A stretch of 64,000 bases of DNA from Thermoplasmata archaeon (GTDB lineage: Archaea > Thermoplasmatota > Thermoplasmata > Lutacidiplasmatales > UBA184). The position numbers and the translations under genes are program-made. Shown piece by piece: positions 41,704-50,523 of this stretch. Location of the stretch: positions 5,350-69,349 of the forward strand of contig JAKIVX010000001.1 of the NCBI GenBank assembly GCA_022750335.1, read 5' to 3'. Within the stretch, counting starts at the first letter, position 1; each line of letters begins with the position of its first letter. A model generated the notes under the pieces. That model worked only from the letters and a program-made list of their open reading frames with translations, did no database searches and was not told where the DNA came from.

Positions 41704-44700
41704 TTACGGCGAACTCCCGGGCGGTTTCGGACCAGACGGAGGGCCCTGGGCCGTCGGAGGGGTCGGGGCGGAAGGACGGGGCATCCTCGCGGAGCCCGGA
41801 TTCTTCGAGGGGCCCCGGCGTCGCATCGCGAGACTGAGGAGCAGCATGAGCACGATCAGGGCCGACACTCCGATCACGATCGCCCAGTCCAAGGACGAGA
41901 GACCTCTTGGGGCGACCGACGGTAGGCTGGTCGAGATAAACCGGATTGAAACGCTGCTCGCGGTTCCGTCCAGAATGACCGACCCCGTGGCCTCGCTGGC
42001 CGTGTACCCTAGGATCGGTTGGACTGTGAAGTTGAACGTCCCGTTGGTCTCCTGGAACGCGATGCTCGCGCTTCCCATCGAGTAGTGCGTCACCGATCCG
42101 ATCGACACGGACCAATCGGAGTTCGGGGGGAGACCCGACTCCGTGAACGTGATCTCGTACGTTTCCGGCGGCGCCACGTAGGTAATCGACACCGCCTGGA
42201 TCGCACCTTGGACCACGACCGTGCCGTTCGCCGGTGTCAGGCTGAACCCAGGCCCGGCGCTCGCCTTCCAGAGCACCGAACCGTTGGCCAGGAAGAACAC
42301 GATCTGATCGGTCGTCGAGTTGACCGTCATCCCGCCCACCGTAACCGACCAATTCGTCCCCAGGGGGAGCCCCGTCTCCGTCCAGGTGACGGCATAGCGA
42401 ACCAGGGAGAAGGGCACATTATGCTGGACCGGGTTCCCGGTCACCTGGAGGGTGCCGGTCGCAGTTCGAGAGTAATTCGGGACACTAGCGATCGAGTACG
42501 GGTATGTTCCGTTCGGGAGCGCGAATTGGATGGTCGGGGTGGTGGACGAGAGCGTGCTCCCACCGACGGTCGCGCTCCACGAAGTCCCGTTGGGGAGTCC
42601 GAGTTCTTGGAGGGTCACCAGGTACGTTACCAGATGATAGTCGAGGCTGGCCGCGTATCCGACCGCAATACCGTTGATCGGCTCCTGTAGGCCGGATACG
42701 GTGAGCAAGCCATGGTACGTGAGATTCGACTGGTCCCATCCCGAGAGGCCCATGATCGAGTAGACGTAGCTCCCATTGGCGAGGCCGGTCCAAGTCAGCG
42801 TGTCCGTTCCACCGTCCGTGAGCAGGTTCCGAGAGTCGCCATTCACGGTGACCGACCATTCCAGACCCGATGGGAGACCCGATTCGCTCAGGGTGACCTC
42901 GTAGGTCACAAGGGTGAAGGTCACAGTGATCGCCACCGATTCACCGTTGACCGTTACGGTTCCCGAGTAGGGGATCGAACTCTCGTGCCATCCCGAGACG
43001 TCCGAGATGGAATATTGGTAGGTCCCGTTGGGGACGTTTGGAAACACCAGCGTGTCGTTTCCCCCGGAGGTCACCATGCTCTCCGGGGTCCCGTTGAACG
43101 TGACGGACCAGTTCTTACCTGCTGGCAATCCGGATTCTTCGAAGCTGACTCCGTACGAGAACGGTGTGAACGCCAACACCACCGAGATCGATTGACCGGC
43201 GACCGTCAGGTTTCCGATGTAGGAAATGTTCGACTGTTGGTAACCAGGAATGTCGTAGATTTCGTAGGCATAGGACCCGTTCACTTCGCCGAAGAATGAG
43301 ATGATGCTCGCCCCCGGTCCTTCGAGGTAGCCGAACGCGTAGGTACCGTTGAATGTGAGATACCAGTACGAGCCGACTGGGAGCCCAGACTCGGTGAAAT
43401 TGACCGTGTAGTTTACCTGGAGGAAGGTTAGGTTCATCAGAATGGCTGACCCGTTGACTGCAAACGTGGAGTGGTAGGAGGTCGGAGCATACCGGGAGTC
43501 ACCGGACGAGTCGTTGTACGAGTAGTTTCCGTTCACCTCGAGGACCGTGATCGTCGGAGCGCCGCCCGAATAGTTTGTGGTGCCCCCAATCGTGACGGAC
43601 CAGTTCGTGCCGGTCGGGAGCCCGGCCGCTGAAAATGTGACACTGTAAAAAGTGGGAAGGAAGGTTACGTTAAACGAGAGGGCCTGACCCACCTCCGAAA
43701 GATTCCCGGTCTCGTTTTCGATTCGGTAGCCGGTGATCGAGTTCACCCGATAGGTGTAGGAAGCGTTCACCAACTCGAACGTCACGCTAGTACCCCCATA
43801 GGAGTAGTTCGTCAAATTTCCGCTCGTCCCGTTCAGGGTGACGGACCAGTTGGTCCCGCCCGGCAGACCCGATTCGGTGAACGTGACGGGCGCGGTCGAG
43901 GGGCTGAACGAGATCGCGACGAGCACGGTGGCGCCGTTCACACGAACCTGCCCGCTCGTCGGCGTGCGGACCAGGCCGCTCACGGCCGGAACCGAGTAAT
44001 TGTAGGTCCCGTTGGGCTCGACGACCTGGATGGTCGAGCCGTTCGAATCCGTGACTGAGCCGTTCACATCCACGGACCAACTGGTCAACGGCGGGAATCC
44101 TGTGGCGACGAACGAGACCGAGTAGACTGGGGTGAACCTCACGGTGACCGACACGGGTCGTCCGGTGACGTTGAAGCTTCCTACGGTCGGGTCCGGGCCC
44201 CAGCCGGAAATCGAGGTGGTCGCGGTGAAGTTGTAGGTTCCATTCGCGAACCCCTCCGAGTATGGCGGGGCGCTGAGGGGGGATTTGTGGGGGGACTTGC
44301 CCGCGACCTCAAGGGTCCAGGTCGTCGCTCCTCCCCCGGAGTGCAACCCCGACTCGGTGAACGTGACCGTCCAGAGGAAGACCGTCCACTTGACGGTGCA
44401 CCCGGCCGGGTGCCCGTTCACCTCGACCAATCCGGAACATGAGCTCGTGGTGTACCCCGGTTCGGGCCCAATCTTGTAAGTGTAGGTTCCGTTGGGCTCG
44501 AGGAAAGTGATGACGGAGGTGGTAGACGTGAGGTTGGTGCCGTTCAACGTGACCGACCAGTTGCCGCTCGGCATGGGAGTGGGCAGTCCGGTTTCATGGA
44601 AGGAGACATTGTAGTCGAATGGGACGTAGTTGATCCCCACTGTCGTCACCATCCCCCTAACAGAGACAGTGCCTGCGTATGCCGGCGGTCTCCACCCGGC

Positions 44701-47115
44701 AGCGCCCCCGAGCGTGTAAGCGTACGTTCCATTCGGCTCCGCGAAAGTGATGGTCGTACTGGTCGCACTCTGACCCGTCCCGTTCAGAGTCACGTCCCAG
44801 TCGGTGCCGGAGGGGAGGCCGGTCTCGTTGAACCAGATCGCGTGAACCGTGGAGTTGGTTGCGAAGGTGATCGGCACCGATTTTGAGTAGCCTCTCACGC
44901 CGACCGAACCGGAGGCCGCATCCGGGGTAAACCCGGGGATCGACCCGACCGTGAAGGAGTACGTGCCGTTCGGCTCCTCAAACTCGATCGTGCCTCCCGT
45001 GGAATTGTAGCCCGCTAATCCACCTAGGACGATCGACCAGTTACTCGAGGACGGGATCAAGCCCTTCTGATGCACGGTCACTACGTACGTGACCTCCGAC
45101 CAGGTCACGTTCACCCAGACGGACGTCGCGTTCACAAAGACCGAGCCGGTAGCGTTCGGTGGTGTCCAACCCGAAACGACGCCGGTCAGGTTCGCGGGCC
45201 TCCAACCGGATACTGTGCCGAGATCGAACGGTTGCGTTCCGTTCGGTGCGAATCCGGTGAGGCTCGTCGTGTTCGACCCGTACAGGGTCCCGTCGAGTGT
45301 CACGGTCCAGTTCGTCCCCGAGGGCAGTCCGGTCTCGTTGAAGGTTACCGGGTAGGTGAATGCAGCCCACGGGACCTCGACGGACGCCGGGGTCCCGTTG
45401 ACAGTGATAGTGCCGGTTGTGTTCGCCGTGGACCAGCCTGCGAGCCGCCCGATGGTGTAGGAGTAGTTTCCATTTGGCTCGGGGAAGGTGATGGTCCCGC
45501 TCGTCGAGGAAAGTGTGGTTGAGCCGACTGTAACGGACCAGGACTTTCCCGAGGGTAGCCCGGACTCACAGAAGGTCAACGGGTATTGCCCCCCGGACCC
45601 CACGGAGGCATTCGAACGGCACATCGAAACGAGGAGGACGCCGAGCGGGGGGAGCACCCAGCCAGTGCCGTTCTCGGAGCCGTACGATTGAGCGACCGTC
45701 CCGTTCGGGAAGCTGGTGGAGTTCGTTTCGGTCCAGGCCTCATACGTTCCCCAACTCGGAAACACACCCCCGGCGACGTTTAGCTGGACAGTTTGGGTGG
45801 GGTTGGTGTTCACCGCGAGAAGCGTAATCGAATTCGCGCTCGGCGACTCCGAAACCCCAGCGAAGATCCCCTCCTGCAGCGTGCCGGTGACCGACGTGTT
45901 GAGGGGGAATGTGTCGTAGTGCGGGAGGACCTGCGTGTAGAGAGTATCGAGTGGGAAGGGGAGACCCACCCCGTTGAACAGCGAGCCGTTGTAATCCGAG
46001 CGAAGTTCGAAGAGGTCGGCGTTGCTGACGTTCGATTCGCTCATCATCAGGAGCTCAGCCGTCACAAAGGGGATCTCGGCGTAGGAGTCCATGTAGGCCT
46101 GGTCGTACGACTGCTGGGTGATTGCTCCAAACTCGTCCACGAAGAACTGGATCGAGCAGGTGGTGCAGCTGATGTTGGCCACGGCGGAGCGGACCGCCTT
46201 CTCATCGGCGGCAAATCGGGTCACCATGTATGTTTTGTTGGCCGTCAGGCTCCCCAGGAAGTTCCCGAGGGTGGCATTCTTTGTCCCATCCTCGCCCGGG
46301 TAGTCATGGACCGCCACCGCTGATAGGTTCGGGCCATTGATTTGGACGGTCGCCGTGAGCCATTGCCAATCCGGTCCGGCACCATTACCGATTCCTGGCA
46401 GTCCGATGAACCTAAGGTTCGGGTCGACATTTTTCATGGCGGCGATGTAGGCATGGACGACCCACGCATACTGGGTGGGGGTCGGCGGTGGGAGCGCGAT
46501 CGAGTTCCACCGCGTCCAGTTCTGACCAAAGTGTTGCCACCGGAAGGGTTCGTTCCCGATCTCCCAGAAGGCCGGGGTGAAGTTGAGCACTCTCTCGGTA
46601 TACCAGACTTCGTAAGCCCCGAGCGTCGGGTTGTCAATCTCCCCCGGGACTGTGAAGATGGCACGACAGGAAATTGCCTTGCAGGCCGCCACGAACTGGG
46701 ACTCGTTGTTGAGTATACGGGTGGATACTCCGTTGGTCCAAGTCGTTCCGTTGGTCATGTTGAACGTATCGGCGACATCTCCGGCCGGCCAAACCACCCA
46801 GTTGACCGGGGTACCCTCGGTCTCGTTGGTCAAGTTGGTGAGGTTGTAGCCCGGATTCAATCCGGTGCCCCAAAAATCGGAGAGATTATTGGTCGTCTGG
46901 TTCCGAACCGTCAGGGTCTCGTTGACCACGACTTGGGGAGGAGGGCCGGCAATCGCGAACCCAACGGCGGCACCGGTGGTGGGTAGGGTGCCAACGTCGA
47001 ACAGCCCGAGGGGGAGTCCTGAGATCAGGAGAGGTATGACGAGAACAGTGATACGAGCGCATCGGGCCGCGACGAACCGCCCTCCCCGGCGATCTCCCGA
47101 TCCGCGCCATCCCAT
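41704..47115 (-). CDS. Giant membrane-anchored surface protein with glycosidase-like domain and 15 repeats
   Basis: This 1803-residue protein has an N-terminal hydrophobic export segment (about 22-45). A domain of about 440 residues resembles clan GH-A glycoside hydrolases: 'NFTPAFWEIGNEPFRWQHFG' near residue 185 gives the NEP acid/base Glu, and 'CSIQFFVDEFGAITQQSYDQAY' near residue 325 gives a nucleophile-like Glu. Fifteen ESGLP repeats of about 81 residues follow (about 509-1728), then one membrane helix 'WAIVIGVSALIVLMLLLSLAM' and a basic Pro-rich tail. The enzyme domain would thus be displayed on a long glycosylated stalk. ATG 47115 follows CTTTAAGG by about 30 bases. Confidence 0.88.
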   Translation of the reverse strand: MGWRGSGDRRGGRFVAARCARITVLVIPLLISGLPLGLFDVGTLPTTGAAVGFAIAGPPPQVVVNETLTVRNQTTNNLSDFWGTGLNPGYNLTNLTNETEGTPVNWVVWPAGDVADTFNMTNGTTWTNGVSTRILNNESQFVAACKAISCRAIFTVPGEIDNPTLGAYEVWYTERVLNFTPAFWEIGNEPFRWQHFGQNWTRWNSIALPPPTPTQYAWVVHAYIAAMKNVDPNLRFIGLPGIGNGAGPDWQWLTATVQINGPNLSAVAVHDYPGEDGTKNATLGNFLGSLTANKTYMVTRFAADEKAVRSAVANISCTTCSIQFFVDEFGAITQQSYDQAYMDSYAEIPFVTAELLMMSESNVSNADLFELRSDYNGSLFNGVGLPFPLDTLYTQVLPHYDTFPLNTSVTGTLQEGIFAGVSESPSANSITLLAVNTNPTQTVQLNVAGGVFPSWGTYEAWTETNSTSFPNGTVAQSYGSENGTGWVLPPLGVLLVSMCRSNASVGSGGQYPLTFCESGLPSGKSWSVTVGSTTLSSTSGTITFPEPNGNYSYTIGRLAGWSTANTTGTITVNGTPASVEVPWAAFTYPVTFNETGLPSGTNWTVTLDGTLYGSNTTSLTGFAPNGTQPFDLGTVSGWRPANLTGVVSGWTPPNATGSVFVNATSVWVNVTWSEVTYVVTVHQKGLIPSSSNWSIVLGGLAGYNSTGGTIEFEEPNGTYSFTVGSIPGFTPDAASGSVGVRGYSKSVPITFATNSTVHAIWFNETGLPSGTDWDVTLNGTGQSATSTTITFAEPNGTYAYTLGGAAGWRPPAYAGTVSVRGMVTTVGINYVPFDYNVSFHETGLPTPMPSGNWSVTLNGTNLTSTTSVITFLEPNGTYTYKIGPEPGYTTSSCSGLVEVNGHPAGCTVKWTVFLWTVTFTESGLHSGGGATTWTLEVAGKSPHKSPLSAPPYSEGFANGTYNFTATTSISGWGPDPTVGSFNVTGRPVSVTVRFTPVYSVSFVATGFPPLTSWSVDVNGSVTDSNGSTIQVVEPNGTYNYSVPAVSGLVRTPTSGQVRVNGATVLVAISFSPSTAPVTFTESGLPGGTNWSVTLNGTSGNLTNYSYGGTSVTFELVNASYTYRVNSITGYRIENETGNLSEVGQALSFNVTFLPTFYSVTFSAAGLPTGTNWSVTIGGTTNYSGGAPTITVLEVNGNYSYNDSSGDSRYAPTSYHSTFAVNGSAILMNLTFLQVNYTVNFTESGLPVGSYWYLTFNGTYAFGYLEGPGASIISFFGEVNGSYAYEIYDIPGYQQSNISYIGNLTVAGQSISVVLAFTPFSYGVSFEESGLPAGKNWSVTFNGTPESMVTSGGNDTLVFPNVPNGTYQYSISDVSGWHESSIPYSGTVTVNGESVAITVTFTLVTYEVTLSESGLPSGLEWSVTVNGDSRNLLTDGGTDTLTWTGLANGSYVYSIMGLSGWDQSNLTYHGLLTVSGLQEPINGIAVGYAASLDYHLVTYLVTLQELGLPNGTSWSATVGGSTLSSTTPTIQFALPNGTYPYSIASVPNYSRTATGTLQVTGNPVQHNVPFSLVRYAVTWTETGLPLGTNWSVTVGGMTVNSTTDQIVFFLANGSVLWKASAGPGFSLTPANGTVVVQGAIQAVSITYVAPPETYEITFTESGLPPNSDWSVSIGSVTHYSMGSASIAFQETNGTFNFTVQPILGYTASEATGSVILDGTASSVSIRFISTSLPSVAPRGLSSLDWAIVIGVSALIVLMLLLSLAMRRRGPSKNPGSARMPRPSAPTPPTAQGPPSGPKPPGSSP
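41930..45588 (-). repeat. Fifteen tandem ~81-codon ESGLP repeats
   Basis: Units start at 'YPLTFCESGLP' and end at 'SIRFIST'. The core is Y-x-VTF-x-ESGLP-x-GTNWSVTLNG...EPNGTYxYxI...GYxxxxxxGxVxVNG. Most units carry NWS and NGT sequons at matching places. DNA similarity between units is moderate, so they are old and diverged rather than recent duplications. Confidence 0.85.
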
Positions 47116-47140
47116 AGCCTGCCGGGACCGTACCCCCGCC

Positions 47141-47149
47141 CCTTAAAGG
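47141..47149 (-). promoter_or_regulatory. TATA-like box for giant surface protein
   Basis: On the minus strand CCTTTAAGG is centred 30 bases before ATG 47115. Confidence 0.5.
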
Positions 47150-47246
47150 GCCGGAAGGGCGAGTCTCGTATCAAATAAGGGGAATTTGAAGAGACTGCAC
47201 GCGGGGTTCTCTCCGGACCCCTCGCTCACCGCAATCCGTGGTAGCG

Positions 47247-47432
47247 TTAAGATCCCGGCCCGAGCTCGGAACGTTGGACGTGGTTGCTCACCGCAACTCC
47301 CGCGAGCATGATGGCGACCCCGAACAAGGAGACCACGATGCTCGTGCCTCGGTTCGCCACGAAGACACCGACGACAAAGATGGTCAGTCCCGTGACCATG
47401 GTTGCGACCCCGAGGACGCGAAGGACCCTCAT
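47247..47432 (-). CDS. Small two-helix membrane protein
   Basis: This 61-residue protein starts at ATG 47432: MRVLRVLGVATMVTGLTIFV... Two hydrophobic segments ('GVATMVTGLTIFVVGVFVA' and 'IVVSLFGVAIMLAGVAVSNHV') are joined by the short turn NRGTS. Its composition is strongly membrane-like, which supports it as real despite its size. GGATACTGCC about 36 bases upstream is weakly TATA-like. It is encoded on the same strand as the giant surface protein, 131 bases before that gene's ATG. Function unknown. Confidence 0.55.
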   Translation of the reverse strand: MRVLRVLGVATMVTGLTIFVVGVFVANRGTSIVVSLFGVAIMLAGVAVSNHVQRSELGPGS

Positions 47433-47553
47433 CCGCAACGTCGCTGAGACTCCGGGTCACAAGGCAGTATCCCTCACGGCCTTCCCTCTTGCCAACGGGT
47501 ACTACACGGAGCCGGCTCGAGGGCGTGGAGGGTTCGCCGGACAGAGGGTGTGC

Positions 47554-47568
47554 CGAAAGTAACTTTCG
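47554..47568. promoter_or_regulatory. Perfect palindrome, candidate operator
   Basis: CGAAAGT-A-ACTTTCG has 7-base arms around a single A. It lies about 230 bases upstream of the thermopsin-like ATG and 120 bases upstream of the small membrane protein's ATG. Binding factor unknown. Confidence 0.3.
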
Positions 47569-47767
47569 CCCGAGGAATTCACCCGCCGAAAAGGTTCGCA
47601 CGTAACTCTCATCCTCCGTTCCACTTCGAAAGGGGTTTTGATGTAGCCTTCGCTCGATCGAGAGATGTCGGGTGGACTGCGCTCCCGTTTCTCACGGAGT
47701 CGCGCAGGGGGCGCAGGTCGCTCTCCCGAGGATTCCCTCGACGAGCGCAGTTCTTGCGTCTGTGGTT

Positions 47768-47777
47768 CTAATTAACC
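47768..47777 (+). promoter_or_regulatory. TATA box for thermopsin-like gene
   Basis: CTAATTAACC is centred 25 bases before ATG 47797, an ideal leaderless arrangement. Confidence 0.6.
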
Positions 47778-47796
47778 TTCTTCGGTTCGCCCCCGC

Positions 47797-50472
47797 ATGG
47801 CCACCCTTACGCCCCGCTCGAGAATGATTTGGATTTTGCCGATTGTGCTGGCCGCCTGCGCCCTGATGGTTCTTCCCGGGGGCACGGTGCTCGGCTCCGG
47901 GCTCGCGCATTCGCCAAGTCTCGGGCGCACCGACATGAGTCCAGCCGGTTACCCGTCCGGTGGGGTTAGCCCTCTTCCCGGTGCCGGTTTGAGCCTTCTT
48001 TCGGGCATTCCGGCCGCCGTCAGTCAGGCGCCCTGGGTCCAGTCTCTCACCCATCAGGGGCCCAGCCTTCGACCTCTGACCTCCCTTCCTGATCTCGCGC
48101 TATTGAAGAACCAAGTTCCGACGACCGCCGGGCATGTCGACCCATTCTATGTCGCCCAGCCCGCACCGCTCGGCCTCGCCGACTACGGGCTCGGAGCGAC
48201 GACCTACTCCTACAACACTTCGCACTTTCTCGGCCAAGTGACCTTCAACACCGCGCCCAACGTCACCGACCCCCAGTCGACCGGCGTCATCGAGCCCGGA
48301 GGCGCGGCGGACGGGTACGTCGGGAGCGTTCACGAGTTCGGGATCCAACTCAACACCGTCGCCACGAAGATCTCCATCCCCGGGTCCGACAAGGGTTTCT
48401 TCTGGACTCAGAACGTGGTCGACTGGAACGACACCGGCATCCACTTCGTCGACGACACGTTCAACCTCACCTCCGCCACGCAGAATCCGTTTTACATCGC
48501 GCCTGGAACCATTTACTCGGGCTGCAACAACGATTCGGCCGGGGTCAACGTCATCCTGTACACGTACGGAGGCGTCTTCCAGTGTGTCGGGGGCACCATC
48601 CCCGTCAGCGCCGCTTCCTACCCAGTGACCCTCCAGCTCTACAACAATGCGACCGTCAATGCCCAGAACCGGACCCAGGTCGCCTACGGATTCCGGATCG
48701 TCGAAACCGGAACCGGAACCGTTTACACTGGGGTAAGCGACACGGTTGTGTTCAACAACCCGGCCGCACCCGGAGTCGCCCCGTCGAGCAAACCCGGATT
48801 CACCGTGGACGGATTCACCGGGGCGCCCGCGGGCCTCTTCCGGGATGCTGAGATAGTCCTCGTCGGCGACATTGGCGGCGACAACTCAGCTTTCCGGTCC
48901 GTGAACGGCACCGTCCAACTCGAGTACTCGAACGCGACTTCGGGAGGGTTCCGGAGCGTCCCGTCCGCGTACAACTGGGGAGGCAACACGGGAGAGACGT
49001 CGACCGGTATCGCCGACTTCTGGACCACCAGTCACACCCTGGAGATCAACCAAGGTCCGGCGATGCTCTACGGGCTTTGGAATGCGGTGCCCGGAGTCTC
49101 CGTGCGGTCGGGGGACGTGCAACTTTCCGGCTCCATCACCCCGTCGTACGGATTCGTCTTCGTGAGCAACACACCGTCCCCCCTCAACCCTTGGGCGGCG
49201 GGGGCCCGGGACAACATGAGCTGGTTGCCTACGACCGATACGGGCACCTTCAATACCTACCTGCCCCCGCTCGGCTCCCCGTGGACGACCCGCTACCATG
49301 TCCAGGCCTTCGCGGCGGGATACGATGAGAGGAACGGAACGGACGTCCTGGGCTCGACGACCGGCTACCGGCTCACCCTACATGCCGCACCGGGCACGCT
49401 CCGTGCGCCCCTGTACATGTACTCGAATGCGCAGGCCTCGAGCCTCGCAAAGGCCGTGACCGGATCCGCGACACCGCCGTACATTTTCAACGGTCTGGTC
49501 GTCAACCTCAACGCGTCGTTCAACCACCTGAATGATTACGGCTATCCGACGTTCGTCCTGTTCATGAGTCAGAGCGTGACTCAGCCGATCGAGGTCAACA
49601 ACACCTACGAAGGCTCAGATTCCCCGTCCGGGAATTTCTATTTCCTGGACTACTCCCCCACCGGATCCAGTGGAATCCTGGTTCCCGGGCCGGCGGTAAC
49701 AGGGTCCCTCCCCTACTACACCTCTGGGATCAACCTGTATGACGGCGTGGATGATCAGGTGACCGACCAAGTCCTTGCGGGCGAGTCGTACAACCTCCAG
49801 GTCGTCCTGTGGCAGGACACGAACGCCTGGGTCTCCGACGTTACTTCCGAATATGTCGGCCCAGGCGTATGGGTCGGCGACTCGGTCGACACGACGGTAG
49901 AGAACGAGCTGGTGGAGTCGGGTGGTACCGGGATCAACGACATCGGATCCTCTGGCACCACGGGGTGGAACCTCGCGGTCAACGGCTCGTACTTCGGGGA
50001 CCGTAGCACGGGGGTCGAGGGGCTCAGTAGCTCCGACGGAACGTTTTCTTGGATCAACGTCACGAACGGTGCCTTGGGCGTCACCACCGGTGCAGACTAT
50101 GGCGCAGGGTCCGACAACGACGCCTACTACTACCTTGCCGGAACCGACGGCATGGACGTGAACGAACTGAGCGCGAGCAACTACTCCTGGGGGGCAAACG
50201 TCAGCGTGTCCGAGCAGAACACCCTGAACGACGTGACCGCCTCGGGGAACTCAACGGGAGTGTTCGTGGACGATTCGTCGCGGATTACCGTCACCCATGT
50301 GTGGGCGGACGGGTACTCGACCGGGGTATCTATCAACAACTCGTCGCGGATCACGGTCTCGTGGGTGCACGCTCGGGACTTTTCGCTTGGAGTTTACGTC
50401 AACGCTTCCACGAAGGTCAAGATATCACACGTCAGCGCGTCGGACCACTCGACGGCGGTTTACGTCAACTAG
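47797..50472 (+). CDS. Thermopsin-family (A5) secreted protease-like protein with beta-helix C-terminus
   Basis: This 891-residue exported protein has a signal segment 'MIWILPIVLAACALMVLPGG'. The thermopsin-type domain (about 110-600) has 'PAPLGLADYGLGATTYSYNTSHFLGQVTF', 'FGIQLNTVATKISIPGSDKGFFWTQNVVDWNDTGIHFVDDTFNLTS' and a long N-glycosylated beta region. Thermopsins are acid proteases of Thermoplasmata and Sulfolobales. The last 120 residues form regular 'SSRITVxxVxAxxxSTGVxxNN' turns like a parallel beta-helix. The protein stops abruptly inside these turns (STAVYVN) with no membrane anchor. ATG 47797 is leaderless. The active-site residues of A5 are not firmly known, so activity is inferred. 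Confidence 0.9.
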   Translation: MATLTPRSRMIWILPIVLAACALMVLPGGTVLGSGLAHSPSLGRTDMSPAGYPSGGVSPLPGAGLSLLSGIPAAVSQAPWVQSLTHQGPSLRPLTSLPDLALLKNQVPTTAGHVDPFYVAQPAPLGLADYGLGATTYSYNTSHFLGQVTFNTAPNVTDPQSTGVIEPGGAADGYVGSVHEFGIQLNTVATKISIPGSDKGFFWTQNVVDWNDTGIHFVDDTFNLTSATQNPFYIAPGTIYSGCNNDSAGVNVILYTYGGVFQCVGGTIPVSAASYPVTLQLYNNATVNAQNRTQVAYGFRIVETGTGTVYTGVSDTVVFNNPAAPGVAPSSKPGFTVDGFTGAPAGLFRDAEIVLVGDIGGDNSAFRSVNGTVQLEYSNATSGGFRSVPSAYNWGGNTGETSTGIADFWTTSHTLEINQGPAMLYGLWNAVPGVSVRSGDVQLSGSITPSYGFVFVSNTPSPLNPWAAGARDNMSWLPTTDTGTFNTYLPPLGSPWTTRYHVQAFAAGYDERNGTDVLGSTTGYRLTLHAAPGTLRAPLYMYSNAQASSLAKAVTGSATPPYIFNGLVVNLNASFNHLNDYGYPTFVLFMSQSVTQPIEVNNTYEGSDSPSGNFYFLDYSPTGSSGILVPGPAVTGSLPYYTSGINLYDGVDDQVTDQVLAGESYNLQVVLWQDTNAWVSDVTSEYVGPGVWVGDSVDTTVENELVESGGTGINDIGSSGTTGWNLAVNGSYFGDRSTGVEGLSSSDGTFSWINVTNGALGVTTGADYGAGSDNDAYYYLAGTDGMDVNELSASNYSWGANVSVSEQNTLNDVTASGNSTGVFVDDSSRITVTHVWADGYSTGVSINNSSRITVSWVHARDFSLGVYVNASTKVKISHVSASDHSTAVYVN

Positions 50473-50523
50473 CCGGAACGGGGAGTTCGGGCGCGGCCCC
50501 GAGTCGTTGTCGGCGGCGGTTCG

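Larger units (their letters stand above)
47433..47796. other. Intergenic region upstream of thermopsin-like gene (364 bp)
   Basis: No gene is supported. It contains the palindrome CGAAAGT-A-ACTTTCG at 47554-47568, CTCGATCGAG at about 47653-47662, and the TATA box CTAATTAACC at 47768-47777. Short ORFs in the track here have no coding character. Confidence 0.5.

Noticed and set aside
41930-45588. Possible CRISPR-like or satellite repeat array
   Set aside because: The periodicity comes from ~81-codon protein repeats with diverged DNA; there are no short identical repeats with unique spacers.
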